The notes beneath the pieces are model-generated. The model saw only the letters and a program-made list of their open reading frames with translations, ran no database searches and had not been told where the DNA came from. Made by a program: the position numbers and the translations under genes. This document shows positions 26,379-36,694 of a stretch of 64,000 nt of DNA, in pieces. The stretch is from Saprospiraceae bacterium (GTDB lineage Bacteria > Bacteroidota > Bacteroidia > Chitinophagales > Saprospiraceae): contig JAJCYI010000072.1 of NCBI GenBank assembly GCA_029263015.1, positions 1-64,000 of the forward strand, written 5' to 3'. Numbering within the stretch: the stretch's first letter is position 1; every line of letters begins with the position of its first letter.

Positions 26379-27707
26379 TCATTCCTTATAGAACAACCAC
26401 TTTCCGAGTTCTTTCAAAGTCACTTTCTTGCCGTACATCAAAATGCCGACCCGGTAAATCCTCCCCGCTAGCCAAACAAAGAACAGCGCAGAGGCCGCAA
26501 GCACGACCATAGATGTCAATAGTTCCCACAAGGGCGGCTCAAAAGCAAGGCGGGCTGGCATGAGCACCGGAGAAAACAAGGGTATGATAGACATCCAGGT
26601 AGCCAACGGGCTTGTCGGGTTTTCTATGACAGGACTGATAAGGATGATGGCAATAATGATTGGTGCCATGGCCACAAAAGTAATTGGCTGGCTTTCGCCG
26701 AGGTCGTCCCCCATGGCTGAACCGACAGCCGCAAACAGGGAGGCATAAATAAAGTAGCCGCCAATAAAATAAAATAGGAATACCGGAATAATGTAACCCC
26801 AGTTCTGTGATTTGAGTACATTCAGGTTTTCCATCACCGCTGACATTTCTGGGGGTGGACCACCACCCTGCATGGGGCCTTGCTGTGCTTCTGCCATTGT
26901 CTCCATGGGGATGAACATGCCGACTACCGATATCAATGCAATGGTCATTCCTATCCAGATAAACATTTGCGTAAGGCCAACAGCGCTCACGCCAATGATT
27001 TTGCCAAGCATCAACTGGAATGGCTTTACAGAAGAAATGATCACTTCCACGATCCGGTTTGTTTTTTCTTCCATTACCGATCGCATTATCATGGTGCCGT
27101 AAATCAGCAGGACAATATAAATTATGAAACCAGAAACAAATCCAATGGCAGTTGCGATTCCAGCACTGTTTTGTTTGTCACTTTCGATCAGTTCGCCAGC
27201 TTCGTTTTTTGTCAGCTCTTTTTCCTTGAGCGAAACGTCGGGTCTAAAACTGTTTAGTATGTCTTCGTCATACCCAGATCGCTTAATGTTGTGGTTTTCA
27301 ACACTTTTGGCAATCTTCCGCTCAATGCTTGACTTTGACCCAAGTGACAGCTGTCCTTCCGAAAAATAATACACCTCCATGGCTTCTTCGCCCGAATCGG
27401 GCAGGGCGGGGATGTGCAATACGCCATCGTAGCCCATATTGTTATAGTTGGCTTTCAGATCGTTGATTGGCTCACTGCGAAGTTCATACTGAACTTCCTG
27501 AGTCGTATCAGTTGGCGGGACAAACACGCCCGATACATCTTTTACTGCTATTGTTTTTGATTCTTTGCCAGCATAAATAGCCAATAGGGCGGGCACGGTA
27601 AACAATGCAACAAAAATGAGCGGAGAGAGCAGGGTGATCAGGATAAAACTTTTCTTTTTGACCCTTGTCAAATATTCCCGCTGTATGATTAGACCAAGTT
27701 TATTCAT
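26379..27707 (-). CDS. ABC-2 type exporter permease (NatB-like), 442 aa
   Basis: An N-terminal cytoplasmic start and first membrane helix (ILITLLSPLIFVALFTVPALLA), then a periplasmic part of about 140 residues, then five or so helices from about 185 on (ATAIGFVSGFIIYIVLLIYG, IGVSAVGLTQMFIWIGMTIAL, LASLFAAVGSAMGDDLGESQ-like ABC-2 signature). Length and layout fit NatB. It pairs with the ATPase gene 74 bp upstream. The substrate is unknown; relatives export sodium, antibiotics or peptides. Confidence 0.88.
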   Translation of the reverse strand: MNKLGLIIQREYLTRVKKKSFILITLLSPLIFVALFTVPALLAIYAGKESKTIAVKDVSGVFVPPTDTTQEVQYELRSEPINDLKANYNNMGYDGVLHIPALPDSGEEAMEVYYFSEGQLSLGSKSSIERKIAKSVENHNIKRSGYDEDILNSFRPDVSLKEKELTKNEAGELIESDKQNSAGIATAIGFVSGFIIYIVLLIYGTMIMRSVMEEKTNRIVEVIISSVKPFQLMLGKIIGVSAVGLTQMFIWIGMTIALISVVGMFIPMETMAEAQQGPMQGGGPPPEMSAVMENLNVLKSQNWGYIIPVFLFYFIGGYFIYASLFAAVGSAMGDDLGESQPITFVAMAPIIIAIILISPVIENPTSPLATWMSIIPLFSPVLMPARLAFEPPLWELLTSMVVLAASALFFVWLAGRIYRVGILMYGKKVTLKELGKWLFYKE

Positions 27708-27750
27708 TGATGATATAGTGATTAGAAATTAGTGATTGGTTTTCAGAATT

Positions 27751-28702
<952 letters not shown>

Positions 28703-28928
28703 ATTGGTTATTCGTATGTTAGTTAGAGTTTATCCTAAAAAATAATGCGAGGGCAAGATAGCAGGTTGTTAGGGAAATGTTAAGGCATTTCTATTTAGGT
28801 CGACTTTTTATAGATGAAATGTGCCGTTCAAGAATGGTCGCTTTTTAGAAAAGCTCCAAAGCGATTAGCGGAGAAACAATATTTGGCGCAATCTGAGTTA
28901 CAATGCCGCTCATGGGCATAACTTTAAT

Positions 28929-29157
28929 AGACTTGTACGGTTCTGACAATCAGTTATTTAGCCTGTCCCGTAGGGACTCAACGTCGGTAACAAAAATGAC
29001 GATCTTCCGATTCCGTCCCGTAGGGACGTAACATAGGTCGGTAACATTCACATTACGTCCCTACGGGACGAAGAAAGGTCGGCTCTGGTTCATTGCTACC
29101 GATGTTGCGTCCCTACGGGACGAAGTAACACATTAGTTATCAGAACCGAACAAGTCT
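28929..29157. repeat. Palindromic element P8 with four CGTCCCTACGGGACG modules
   Basis: The ends are 18 bp inverted repeats, AGACTTGTACGGTTCTGA at 28929-28946 and its inverse with one mismatch at 29140-29157. Inside are four copies of a 13-15 bp palindrome (GTCCCGTAGGGAC core) at 28965, 29014, 29056 and 29108, the first two in one orientation and the last two in the other. The word TCGGTAAC recurs between them. The right end forms the last codons of a toxin gene. Confidence 0.85.
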
Positions 29158-29367
29158 AATATTGTAGTTGAACTGTTTTATTACGGTCCTTCTTTTGTCA
29201 TTGTATATTTTCTGAAAAATGAGTGGGTTCTTTTCTATTCGTAGCGACTCCTTCTCAAAGGCAAGAATGAATTTTTGACCGAGGCCATTTTGTTGGCCTT
29301 CGTAATACGTCCAAGCCTCCCTTAAATCTTGGAGAGCTTCTACTTGGACAATAATGGTGTAGTTCAT
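29140..29367 (-). pseudogene. RelE/ParE-type toxin, C-terminally truncated, 75 aa
   Basis: MNYTIIVQVEALQDLREAWT and YYEGQQNGLGQKFILAFEKE are typical of ParE toxins. It ends FNYNIRLVRF, whereas family members continue for about 20-25 residues with strands after FNYNI. The final six codons, including the stop, are exactly the 18 bp terminal repeat of element P8, so insertion of P8 replaced the natural C-terminus. It overlaps the antitoxin by 4 bp. The missing 3' end is not found on the far side of P8. Confidence 0.78.
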
Positions 29368-29603
29368 AGCTTGAACTCGGCTAATGCTTCTTCCAATGAT
29401 ACGGCACTTGATTTACCGTTCTGGAAATTTGCATCCCTCCTATCCAATTCTTTTTTCCAAATATCAGAAAGAACAAAAGGTTGGTTTAGTTTTTCTGAGG
29501 AGGGGGAAGCAAAAACTTGCAAAAAGAATTGCATCAATTCCAATTGTTCTGTTTTTGTCAGTTTCAAAAAAGATTCTTTTATGGTTGCTGCCTGTAAAGT
29601 CAT
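29364..29603 (-). CDS. Antitoxin of a ParE/RelE module, 79 aa
   Basis: Small acidic protein with KESFLKLTKTEQLELMQFFL at the N-terminus and SAVSLEEALAEF at the C-terminus, the pattern of short addiction-module antitoxins that pair with ParE-like toxins. It starts the two-gene unit and overlaps the toxin by 4 bp. It looks intact, while the toxin is cut short. Confidence 0.75.
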   Translation of the reverse strand: MTLQAATIKESFLKLTKTEQLELMQFFLQVFASPSSEKLNQPFVLSDIWKKELDRRDANFQNGKSSAVSLEEALAEFKL

Positions 29604-29778
29604 GTGAAAAACTGTTGGATTTAATTACAATATTAAACCAATTTTATTGAAATTCAAATCAATATTCTTGGCTTGTCCCATTGCAACAATTATTTGTTTA
29701 TGTCCTTTCATATTGTGTTGACACTAAAAAGAGCAATCGTATTGTCTTGTTAGTTTTTTCGATGAAATGGAATACCCA

Positions 29779-29811
29779 AGAAGCGTGGCTTTTCTAAAAA
29801 GCCACGCTTCT
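29779..29811. terminator. Perfect 15 bp hairpin, terminator-like
   Basis: AGAAGCGTGGCTTTT and its exact inverse around a three-base loop. It lies 7 bp after the stop of the porin-like fragment on the minus strand, so it is probably the original terminator of that lost gene. Confidence 0.6.
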
Positions 29812-29818
29812 GCAGCAT

Positions 29819-30000
29819 TTACAACATCGGAACAACAACTGAAAGCTTGTAAAAATCATTTGGATAATTGGAGTCTTTGAAGTTCTTCCCTAAAGAAATA
29901 CGGAAATCATAGCGCTCACCTACCGTGAATTTTGCGTAAGCACCAACTTATCAGCTTTGTTCAAAGTGATTTCCCAAATAAGTATTGCCTTTTGCAGCCT
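29819..30000 (-). pseudogene. C-terminal remnant of an outer-membrane barrel protein
   Basis: The minus strand encodes VGAYAKFTVGERYDFRISLG followed by KNFKDSNYPNDFYKLSVVVP-ML and a stop. Alternating hydrophobic residues fit final barrel strands. In the same frame two stop codons (TGA TAA) separate it from upstream codons KGNTYLGNHFEQS. No start or upstream gene remains. A terminator-like hairpin follows it. Confidence 0.6.
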
Positions 30001-30048
30001 AACATCTAGGCACGCATAAATTTACCCCTGGAAAGATAATCACATCTT

Positions 30049-31929
30049 TTACACCTCTGCCATCTCAACCTCCTCTTCCACCTTATCCAATTCTACCCTC
30101 AAGTTATCTATAATAAACACCTGTCGGGTGGGTGTATTTTTGCCCATGTAATAGGAAAGCAACTGATCCAACTCAGTGTCTTCCTGCAACACCACCGGCT
30201 CCAGGCGCATATTTTCATTGATGAAATCTTTGAATTCTCCAGGTGATATTTCACCCAGTCCCTTGAAGCGGGTAATCTCTGCCTTGCCGCGCAACGTTTG
30301 GATCGCCTTCTGTTTCTCAGTTTCGCTGTAACAGTAAAATGTTTTGCGTTTATCACGCACCCGGAAAAGGGGTGTCTGCAATATATATAGGTGTCCATTT
30401 CGTACTAAATCAGGAAAAAACTGCAGGAAAAAAGTGAGCAGCAACAGGCGGATGTGCATACCATCTACATCGGCATCGGTAGCGATCACTACCTGGTTGT
30501 AGCGCAGGTCGTCCATGTCATTTTCGATGTTGAGGGCATGTTGCAGTAAGTTCAGTTCTTCATTTTGGTAAACGATTTTTTTGGACATGCCAAAACAATT
30601 GAGCGGCTTGCCCCGCAAGCTGAACACTGCTTGCGAAGGCACATGCCTTGCCTTGGTGATGCTGCCACTTGCGGAGTCCCCTTCGGTGATAAATATCGTC
30701 GTGGCCAATCGGTTTTCTTCAGATGTTTTCCGTGGCGAATCATTATAGTGATTTCGGCAATCCCTCAACTTCTTGTTGTGGAGGTTGGCTTTTTTTGCCC
30801 GGTCGTTTGCCAGTTTTTTGATGCCTGCGATTTCCTTCCGCTCCCGTTCCGACTGTACAATCCGATTTTGGATGGCTTTGGCCACTCCCTCATTTTTGTG
30901 AAGAAAATTGTCAAGTTCCCTTTTTAGAAAATCATTGATAAATGTGCGGACAGTTGGTCCTTCTGGGCCCATATCGAATGAGCCAAGTTTTGTTTTTGTC
31001 TGCGATTCGAAAATGGGTTCTTCCACCCTGACGCTGATGGCTGCGACGATAGAGGCCCGCACATCTTTTGCATCGTAGTTTTTATTGAAAAAGTCACGTA
31101 CCACTCTTACGATGGACTCTTTGAATGCATTCAAATGCGTACCACCCTGCGTGGTGTTCTGCCCATTTACAAATGAGTGATATTGTTCTCCGTAATGGTT
31201 GCCGTGCGAAATGGCTACCTCAATATCTTCACCGGCCAAGTGGATGATCGGATATCTCAAAGTCTCTTTCTGGGTCTTGTTGCTCAATAGGTCGAGCAAG
31301 CCTTTGCGGGAGTACATCGTCTTTCCGTTATAATGCATTTTCAGCCCAGAATTCAAGTAGGCATAATTCCACAACTGACTCTCCACATATTCTGTGCGGT
31401 AACGGTAATTTTTAAAGACTGAGCTGTCTGGTTTGAAAAGCACGAACGTACCGTTTTCCTCGCCGGTCTTCGTCAGTCTATGGTCTTTGGTGATATTCCC
31501 GATCTGGAATTCCGCCACTTTCATTTTGCCTTCCCGCACTGACTGCACCTTAAAATAATCGGAGAGCGCATTCACCGCCTTGGAGCCGACCCCGTTCAGG
31601 CCAACAGATTTTTTAAATGCTTTGCTGTCGTATTTCCCGCCAGTGTTGATCTGTGAAACACAGTCCACGACTTTCCCTAACGGAATGCCTCGGCCAAAGT
31701 CCCGCACTTCCACAATGCCGTCATTAATTTTTACTTCTATATCTTTTCCGAAGCCCATTATGTATTCGTCGATACAGTTGTCGAGCACCTCTTTCAGCAG
31801 CACATAAATGCCATCATCGGCAGAGGAGCCATCGCCCAATTTTCCAATGTACATGCCTGGGCGCATGCGTATGTGTTCCCGCCAATCGAGGGATTTGATA
31901 TTGTCTTCGGTGTAGGTTACTTGTGACAT
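30049..31929 (-). CDS. parE: DNA topoisomerase IV subunit B (ParE), 626 aa
   Basis: Type IIA topoisomerase ATPase subunit that decatenates chromosomes with ParC. GHKL motifs [22 protein letters not shown] and [14 protein letters not shown] mark the ATP site. TOPRIM motifs [10 protein letters not shown] and [16 protein letters not shown] follow in the second half. At 626 residues it is the short form without the GyrB insertion. It starts 12 bp after the stop of a Fic gene on the same strand, so the two probably share a transcript. ParC is not in the window. Confidence 0.92.
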   Translation of the reverse strand: MSQVTYTEDNIKSLDWREHIRMRPGMYIGKLGDGSSADDGIYVLLKEVLDNCIDEYIMGFGKDIEVKINDGIVEVRDFGRGIPLGKVVDCVSQINTGGKYDSKAFKKSVGLNGVGSKAVNALSDYFKVQSVREGKMKVAEFQIGNITKDHRLTKTGEENGTFVLFKPDSSVFKNYRYRTEYVESQLWNYAYLNSGLKMHYNGKTMYSRKGLLDLLSNKTQKETLRYPIIHLAGEDIEVAISHGNHYGEQYHSFVNGQNTTQGGTHLNAFKESIVRVVRDFFNKNYDAKDVRASIVAAISVRVEEPIFESQTKTKLGSFDMGPEGPTVRTFINDFLKRELDNFLHKNEGVAKAIQNRIVQSERERKEIAGIKKLANDRAKKANLHNKKLRDCRNHYNDSPRKTSEENRLATTIFITEGDSASGSITKARHVPSQAVFSLRGKPLNCFGMSKKIVYQNEELNLLQHALNIENDMDDLRYNQVVIATDADVDGMHIRLLLLTFFLQFFPDLVRNGHLYILQTPLFRVRDKRKTFYCYSETEKQKAIQTLRGKAEITRFKGLGEISPGEFKDFINENMRLEPVVLQEDTELDQLLSYYMGKNTPTRQVFIIDNLRVELDKVEEEVEMAEV

Positions 31930-31941
31930 TTAATTTATGAA

Positions 31942-33294
31942 TTATGATTTGTTTTGGGATTTGGCTTTTTCGATTTGTTGGTTGATGAAGTCGGCGTGGG
32001 CTTTGGTCTCTGCTCTTACAAATTCAATAACTTCGTTATCAGTTAATTCTTCATGATCATAATTAAGTCTAATTAATTCATTGTCTTTTGAATCTTTAAC
32101 CGAATAGTGGTAGATGTCGAATTCAAATGTAATGCTTGATGTATAGTTGAAGTTATCAATGTCTTTCCTATTAAATTTCTCAAATTCATATTTAATCGAA
32201 AATGAATGAAGGCGCTTCCAAACGAGTCTTATCTTTCTGGTGCTAATATTTTCAACTATTTCTTTAGCGTCCCTATATATTGCTGACATGGACTTTTCCT
32301 GTAAATATGCATCATGATAGAATTTTTTAAATTTTGAAGATTCTTCAGAAAATTTACTTATTAATTTTGGAATTGATTTTTCATATATTTTTTGAACTAA
32401 TTCACTTGTCCTTTTAACCAACCTTTCAGCTCCAATTCTATTTAGTTGAAGTTCAATCAACGTAATTTCCTTATCCACATCATCTTCCTCATCAATATTC
32501 TCCCCTTTAGCCCCCCGAATCATCAAGTCCAACGACTCCTCCAAATTCTTTCCAATATATTCGAAAAATGGAACAATCATTCCCGCATCGGACTGTTGAA
32601 GTGCAGCGATATAATTGTCCTTGTCTTTCGTTTTTATGATGACAGGTGGGTAGCCATTTTTCATTAAAATGAAGTTCATCAAAATTCTCGCTGTGCGGCC
32701 ATTGCCGTCATCGAAAGGATGGATGCGTATGAACTTGTAATGAAATTCAGCGGCCAACAAAAGTGGATGTGTTTCAGGATCGGTTTCTTTTTCCCTATAC
32801 CAATTGATGAGGTCACTCATCATAGCAGGAGTTTCCTCTGGTGTTGCAAATCGAAAAGTTTCACCAGTCGGAGTGAGCACGTGATTAGGCATAGATTTGT
32901 AAACACCCACCTGAATGATTCTTTTTGCAGGTATGCCTTCGGGCGTGATGGTGGGGGATTCATAAGATTCTTTCAAAATCAATTTGTGCAGTTCCCTAAT
33001 AAAATTTTCAGTCAAAGGACGATCTTCTTTGACCACCTCTTCTACCCATTTGACGGCCTCATCGTGCCCTGTTATTTCAAAATGGTCTTTTAACGGTTTG
33101 CCTGCTGCGGTAATGCCAAACAAAATCAGGGCTTTCGTTTCGCCATAGCTTAACGAGTTGCCTTCCAAGTGGTTAGAATGGAAATTCCAGTCAAGACGAA
33201 GCTTCTGCATAATTGCAGCCTCCTGATCTTTGTCAAGTGGGCGGAAACCATCCAACTCCGCTTTCATTGCCGTGACTTTTTTTAAAATTTCCAT
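31942..33294 (-). CDS. Fic-family adenylyltransferase (class II), 450 aa
   Basis: The active-site motif HPFDDGNGRTARILMN (near residue 195) is a full Fic motif HxFxxGNGR. The N-terminal inhibitory helix motif SNHLEGN (S-x3-E-G) marks a class II, self-inhibited enzyme. A beta-hairpin flap precedes the motif. The start at 33294 (MEILKKVTAM) is chosen because the 33 residues upstream are not family-like. The C-terminal part, about 200 residues, is extra and helical. It sits directly upstream of parE; known FicT toxins AMPylate GyrB and ParE, so the neighbour is a natural candidate target. Confidence 0.88.
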   Translation of the reverse strand: MEILKKVTAMKAELDGFRPLDKDQEAAIMQKLRLDWNFHSNHLEGNSLSYGETKALILFGITAAGKPLKDHFEITGHDEAVKWVEEVVKEDRPLTENFIRELHKLILKESYESPTITPEGIPAKRIIQVGVYKSMPNHVLTPTGETFRFATPEETPAMMSDLINWYREKETDPETHPLLLAAEFHYKFIRIHPFDDGNGRTARILMNFILMKNGYPPVIIKTKDKDNYIAALQQSDAGMIVPFFEYIGKNLEESLDLMIRGAKGENIDEEDDVDKEITLIELQLNRIGAERLVKRTSELVQKIYEKSIPKLISKFSEESSKFKKFYHDAYLQEKSMSAIYRDAKEIVENISTRKIRLVWKRLHSFSIKYEFEKFNRKDIDNFNYTSSITFEFDIYHYSVKDSKDNELIRLNYDHEELTDNEVIEFVRAETKAHADFINQQIEKAKSQNKS

Positions 33295-33442
33295 ATCTGG
33301 TTTTGCATTAAACCAATCAGTCGAATTACCTGTTTGGCCATTTGAGAAACAAACCCCAATTTTACACAAAGCTAAACATTTTTTAGCCGCCAAAACAAAT
33401 TGTTTTTTATATTAAAACAAAAACATTTGACGGGTTTGTAAA

Positions 33443-33952
33443 ATGCATTTCAAAAAAACATACCACCTTCATCCAGCCATGCAACTGCTTTACAAGGCCA
33501 TTCAAAAGGAGCGGTACATGAAGCTCATTTTGGCGCTGTGCTTAATGGTCAGTGGTGTGATTTTCCCGTACCTATTTTTTCAGAAAAACAGCTTCGTGAC
33601 TGTGGCGGGGCTGGCCGTACTGCTCATCGGGATTCAGATGATGCTCGGGATCATCCGAACTCCTCAGGCGGTTGACGAACGGCTCTGGTTCTTGCTCAAT
33701 GATAACCCCAAGCAAATTGTCTGGGTTTATTCTGTCACTACCCGGACGATGCCATTTGGCTTTCATCTTTGGGATGCTGGCACGATGTATTTCAAATTAT
33801 TGGACGGGAATGAAATAAGTATAAATTTGCCCGTAAAGAAAATGAAAATGGTATCTAAATTTTTAAACCGATTACTGCCACATGCTACCTTTGGATATTC
33901 GGATGAACGGCACTGGCAATTTGAAAAAGACCCAAAAACATTGTTGAAATGA
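33443..33952 (+). CDS. Membrane-anchored hypothetical protein, 169 aa
   Basis: Two hydrophobic segments (LILALCLMVSGVIFPYLFF and FVTVAGLAVLLIGIQMMLGI) lie near residues 28-70. A cytoplasmic domain with PKQIVWVYSVTTRTMPFGFH and a basic C-terminus follows. It overlaps the HTTM gene by ATGA (4 bp), so translation is coupled. No family recognised. It is transcribed divergently from fic. Confidence 0.7.
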   Translation: MHFKKTYHLHPAMQLLYKAIQKERYMKLILALCLMVSGVIFPYLFFQKNSFVTVAGLAVLLIGIQMMLGIIRTPQAVDERLWFLLNDNPKQIVWVYSVTTRTMPFGFHLWDAGTMYFKLLDGNEISINLPVKKMKMVSKFLNRLLPHATFGYSDERHWQFEKDPKTLLK

Positions 33953-35331
33953 ATAAACTCTTTCAGCCTGTTGATATAGCCCCGCTTGTTTTTTTTCGGG
34001 TTGTTTTTGGCATCCTTGGGTTTGCTGATGTCATTGGTGTTTGGATTTATTACCATTTATATAAAGGCTATTTTGATCCAGGTAATTACCAATTCAAATA
34101 CATAGGTTTTGAGTGGGCCGTTACGCTACCGGAGCCATTTATGTCCCTGTTTTTTTTGGTATTGATGGCTGCATCCATCTTTATTATTTTGGGGAGGAAC
34201 TACCGGGTCAGTGCCCTCATCTTTGCCATTGGGTTCACGTGGCAATTTTTATTGGAAAAAGCACTTTATTTAAATCATGGTTATTTGTTTTGCTGGATCA
34301 GTTGGGTTATGGTGTTTCTGCCCGCCAACTGCCAATGGTCTTATGACGCAGTAAAAAATCCAGCATTAAAAAGCGAAACAGTGGAACGGTGGAGCTTGTG
34401 GATATTACCATTTTTTATGGGCGTGGTTTATTTTTATGGTGGGATCGCCAAAATAAATCCGGATTGGCTAAACGGCAGTCCCCTTAATATTTGGTTAAAG
34501 AATGTTGCCAACATGCCATTATTAGGGCCAGTTTGGGGACATGAAATAACACCGTACATCATGTCGTGGAGTGGGATGGTGCTCGACCTGTCCGCACCTT
34601 TTTTATTGATGTTCAGCAGAACGAGAAAGTGGATATTGGGATTTATTTTGTTTTTTCATTTAACCAATACCTTGATATTTCAAATTGGCATTTTCCCCTG
34701 GTTGTCCATTAGTTTAAGTCTTTTATATTTCCCTCCAACCGATTTCAGGAAGTGGTTTTCGTTTTTAAAAAATAAAATAAAAAAACTATCGAAAGTGGAA
34801 TTATGGTGGGATCGAATCAGCCCACAAACTGCTCCATTTGACTCAGTGAGTACGCCGCCAGCATTCCCCCGTAAAAAAGTCATTCCATGCCTTTCCATCA
34901 TCATTTTGATTCACTTAATTATTCCGTTGCGGCATTATTGGTTTGATGGCAATGTGGCGTGGACAGAAGAAGGGCATCGTTACGCTTGGCGCATGATGTT
35001 GCGGACCAAACATGGGTATGGAACGTTCAGGATAAAAAACTTGGATACGGAAGAAATCGTCAGAATAAAAGTCAAGGATTACCTCACTGACCGGCAAAGG
35101 CAAAAGCTGTTTACCCACCCAGATATGATCTGGCAATTCGCTCAATATTTAAAAAAAGTATGGAAAGAGGAAGGAAAGGGAAATATTGAAATATACGCTG
35201 ATATAAAAGCACGCTTAAATGGCCACAGTAGGCAACAATTTATCGATCCTAATATTGATTTGTCCAAAGAAGATTACGATCTTTTTTCAGAATCAGAATG
35301 GATTTCAACCTATGAAATGAACAATGATTAA
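33949..35331 (+). CDS. HTTM-domain membrane protein, 460 aa
   Basis: Resembles the HTTM (vitamin K gamma-carboxylase-like) family: FFRVVFGILGFADVIGVWIY, then WILPFFMGVVYFYGGIAKIN and PDWLNG with many membrane helices up to about residue 330. A soluble C-terminal part of about 110 residues contains WRMMLRTKHGYGTF. Family members in Bacteroidota are single-copy; the bacterial reaction is not established. Coupled to the upstream 169-residue membrane protein. Confidence 0.85.
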   Translation: MNKLFQPVDIAPLVFFRVVFGILGFADVIGVWIYYHLYKGYFDPGNYQFKYIGFEWAVTLPEPFMSLFFLVLMAASIFIILGRNYRVSALIFAIGFTWQFLLEKALYLNHGYLFCWISWVMVFLPANCQWSYDAVKNPALKSETVERWSLWILPFFMGVVYFYGGIAKINPDWLNGSPLNIWLKNVANMPLLGPVWGHEITPYIMSWSGMVLDLSAPFLLMFSRTRKWILGFILFFHLTNTLIFQIGIFPWLSISLSLLYFPPTDFRKWFSFLKNKIKKLSKVELWWDRISPQTAPFDSVSTPPAFPRKKVIPCLSIIILIHLIIPLRHYWFDGNVAWTEEGHRYAWRMMLRTKHGYGTFRIKNLDTEEIVRIKVKDYLTDRQRQKLFTHPDMIWQFAQYLKKVWKEEGKGNIEIYADIKARLNGHSRQQFIDPNIDLSKEDYDLFSESEWISTYEMNND

Positions 35332-35356
35332 CGAGTAATGAATAATTGTTCGTTGT

Positions 35357-36286
35357 TTATTTTTTCACGGTAAGAGAGAAAATATCGTGTCGTTGATAAT
35401 GTCCAGTTGTATCTAATGTCATGCGCTCGCCCAATATTTGGTCCAAGTCTTTTATAGTGTGATAAATGATTCCTTCTTTCTCGAATTGTGGTTCGAGGTC
35501 AAAAAAACCATTTGGTAAAATGACACATGACCCGCCATTTAAAATCCATTTATCTGGATTGTTTTTTAAATGATCGGGTAATTCCAATTCATCTGGAAAA
35601 TCACTTGCTTTCATCATCTGTCCCGCAGCGATGACAAAACACCGGCCTTCAAATGCATAATGGCGGCTGGCCACCTGCAACATTTCATGTACCTGTGGCC
35701 ATAAGGCAAGATGTATCAGTTCTCCATCGTTGTGAAGCACTTGGCGGGACAGTGGCATGAAATGTTCCCAACAAATAAGTCCGCTTATTTTTCCAAGTGT
35801 TGTATTCGCAGAATGAAGTCCCCTTGCGTCACCCTGCCCATACAATAGTTTTTCAGTAAAAGTCGGCATCAGTTTACGGTGGTGTATAACCAGTTTGCCA
35901 GTAGAGTCAAACAAAAGGAATGAATTATAAAGCGTGCCATTTCCTGGGCCTTCGGGCACTGTTTCATTGACGCCAATACCGATTACAACTTTATTAGTTT
36001 TGGCTAAATCCGAAATAAACTTAGTCGCTTTACCGGGGACCGTGATGCTGTTTTTTATCATGCGGGCAAAAACATGCTTTGTGGGTTTGTGGTCCCATAA
36101 AGCCATATTGGGGCAGTGGTCGAGCCATGCAGGGTAACCGCACAACCAGCATTCCCCAAAAACAATTAATTCGGCTGCATTGGATACAGCTTCATGGACC
36201 ATGGATTCCAGCTTTTGCAGACTAAGTGGAAGGTTGTCAAATACCGGCCCTTCCTGGACAATAGCAATATTGATTTGATCTCTCAT
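35357..36286 (-). CDS. Nitrilase-type carbon-nitrogen hydrolase, 309 aa
   Basis: The catalytic triad is visible: Glu in VFGECWLCGYPAWLD near 45, Lys in IHHRKLMPTF near 134 and Cys in GLICWEHFMPL near 168. The context after the Cys (WEHFMPLSR) is as in true nitrilases (branch 1). Length is typical. It would convert a nitrile to the acid and ammonia. It stands alone and converges with the HTTM gene. Confidence 0.88.
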   Translation of the reverse strand: MRDQINIAIVQEGPVFDNLPLSLQKLESMVHEAVSNAAELIVFGECWLCGYPAWLDHCPNMALWDHKPTKHVFARMIKNSITVPGKATKFISDLAKTNKVVIGIGVNETVPEGPGNGTLYNSFLLFDSTGKLVIHHRKLMPTFTEKLLYGQGDARGLHSANTTLGKISGLICWEHFMPLSRQVLHNDGELIHLALWPQVHEMLQVASRHYAFEGRCFVIAAGQMMKASDFPDELELPDHLKNNPDKWILNGGSCVILPNGFFDLEPQFEKEGIIYHTIKDLDQILGERMTLDTTGHYQRHDIFSLTVKK

Positions 36287-36360
36287 ATTAAGAAATTCAA
36301 TTTGCAGTAAATTTAAAATCGTCAGGGGAGTGGTTTAAAGGTATATAGGTTTACGGTTTA

Positions 36361-36523
36361 GAGCATGTTGGGGATTTAGGTTTCGAGTGAAAAAGTGTCT
36401 ATTTTTTGATGAAACAAGGCGGGAAATTGGGAGCATAGCCATAGCTACATGACTAATTTCGCAACGCCGTGTCATCAAAAAAGAGGCACTTTTATCGCCG
36501 GAAGTTAAATCCCCAACATGCTC
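36361..36523. repeat. Long palindrome P2 (163 bp)
   Basis: Perfect 18 bp ends: GAGCATGTTGGGGATTTA at 36361 and its exact inverse ending at 36523. The arms continue with GTGTCTATTTTTTGATGA against TCATCAAAAAAGAGGCAC. The apex is CATAGCCATAGCTAC at 36434-36448. Confidence 0.85.
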
Positions 36524-36637
36524 GTAATGGTATCCAGTCTTTCCGATAAACCAAAAGATCGTAAACCAATAAACCAGCGCTCAAATAATTCTGTGTAGTA
36601 ACCGCAAACTCACCTTTTTCAATATTCCACAAAAAAT

Positions 36638-36674
36638 AAAAAGGGCCATTGCCTGAACGGCCTTGACCCTTTTT
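36638..36674 (-). terminator. Terminator after the AT-hook protein gene
   Basis: AAAAAGGG and CCCTTTTT bracket an inner GGCC-containing stem; T-tracts lie on both sides. It is 20 bp past the stop codon on the minus strand. Confidence 0.65.
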
Positions 36675-36694
36675 GTTTGTATGCTAAACCGTGA

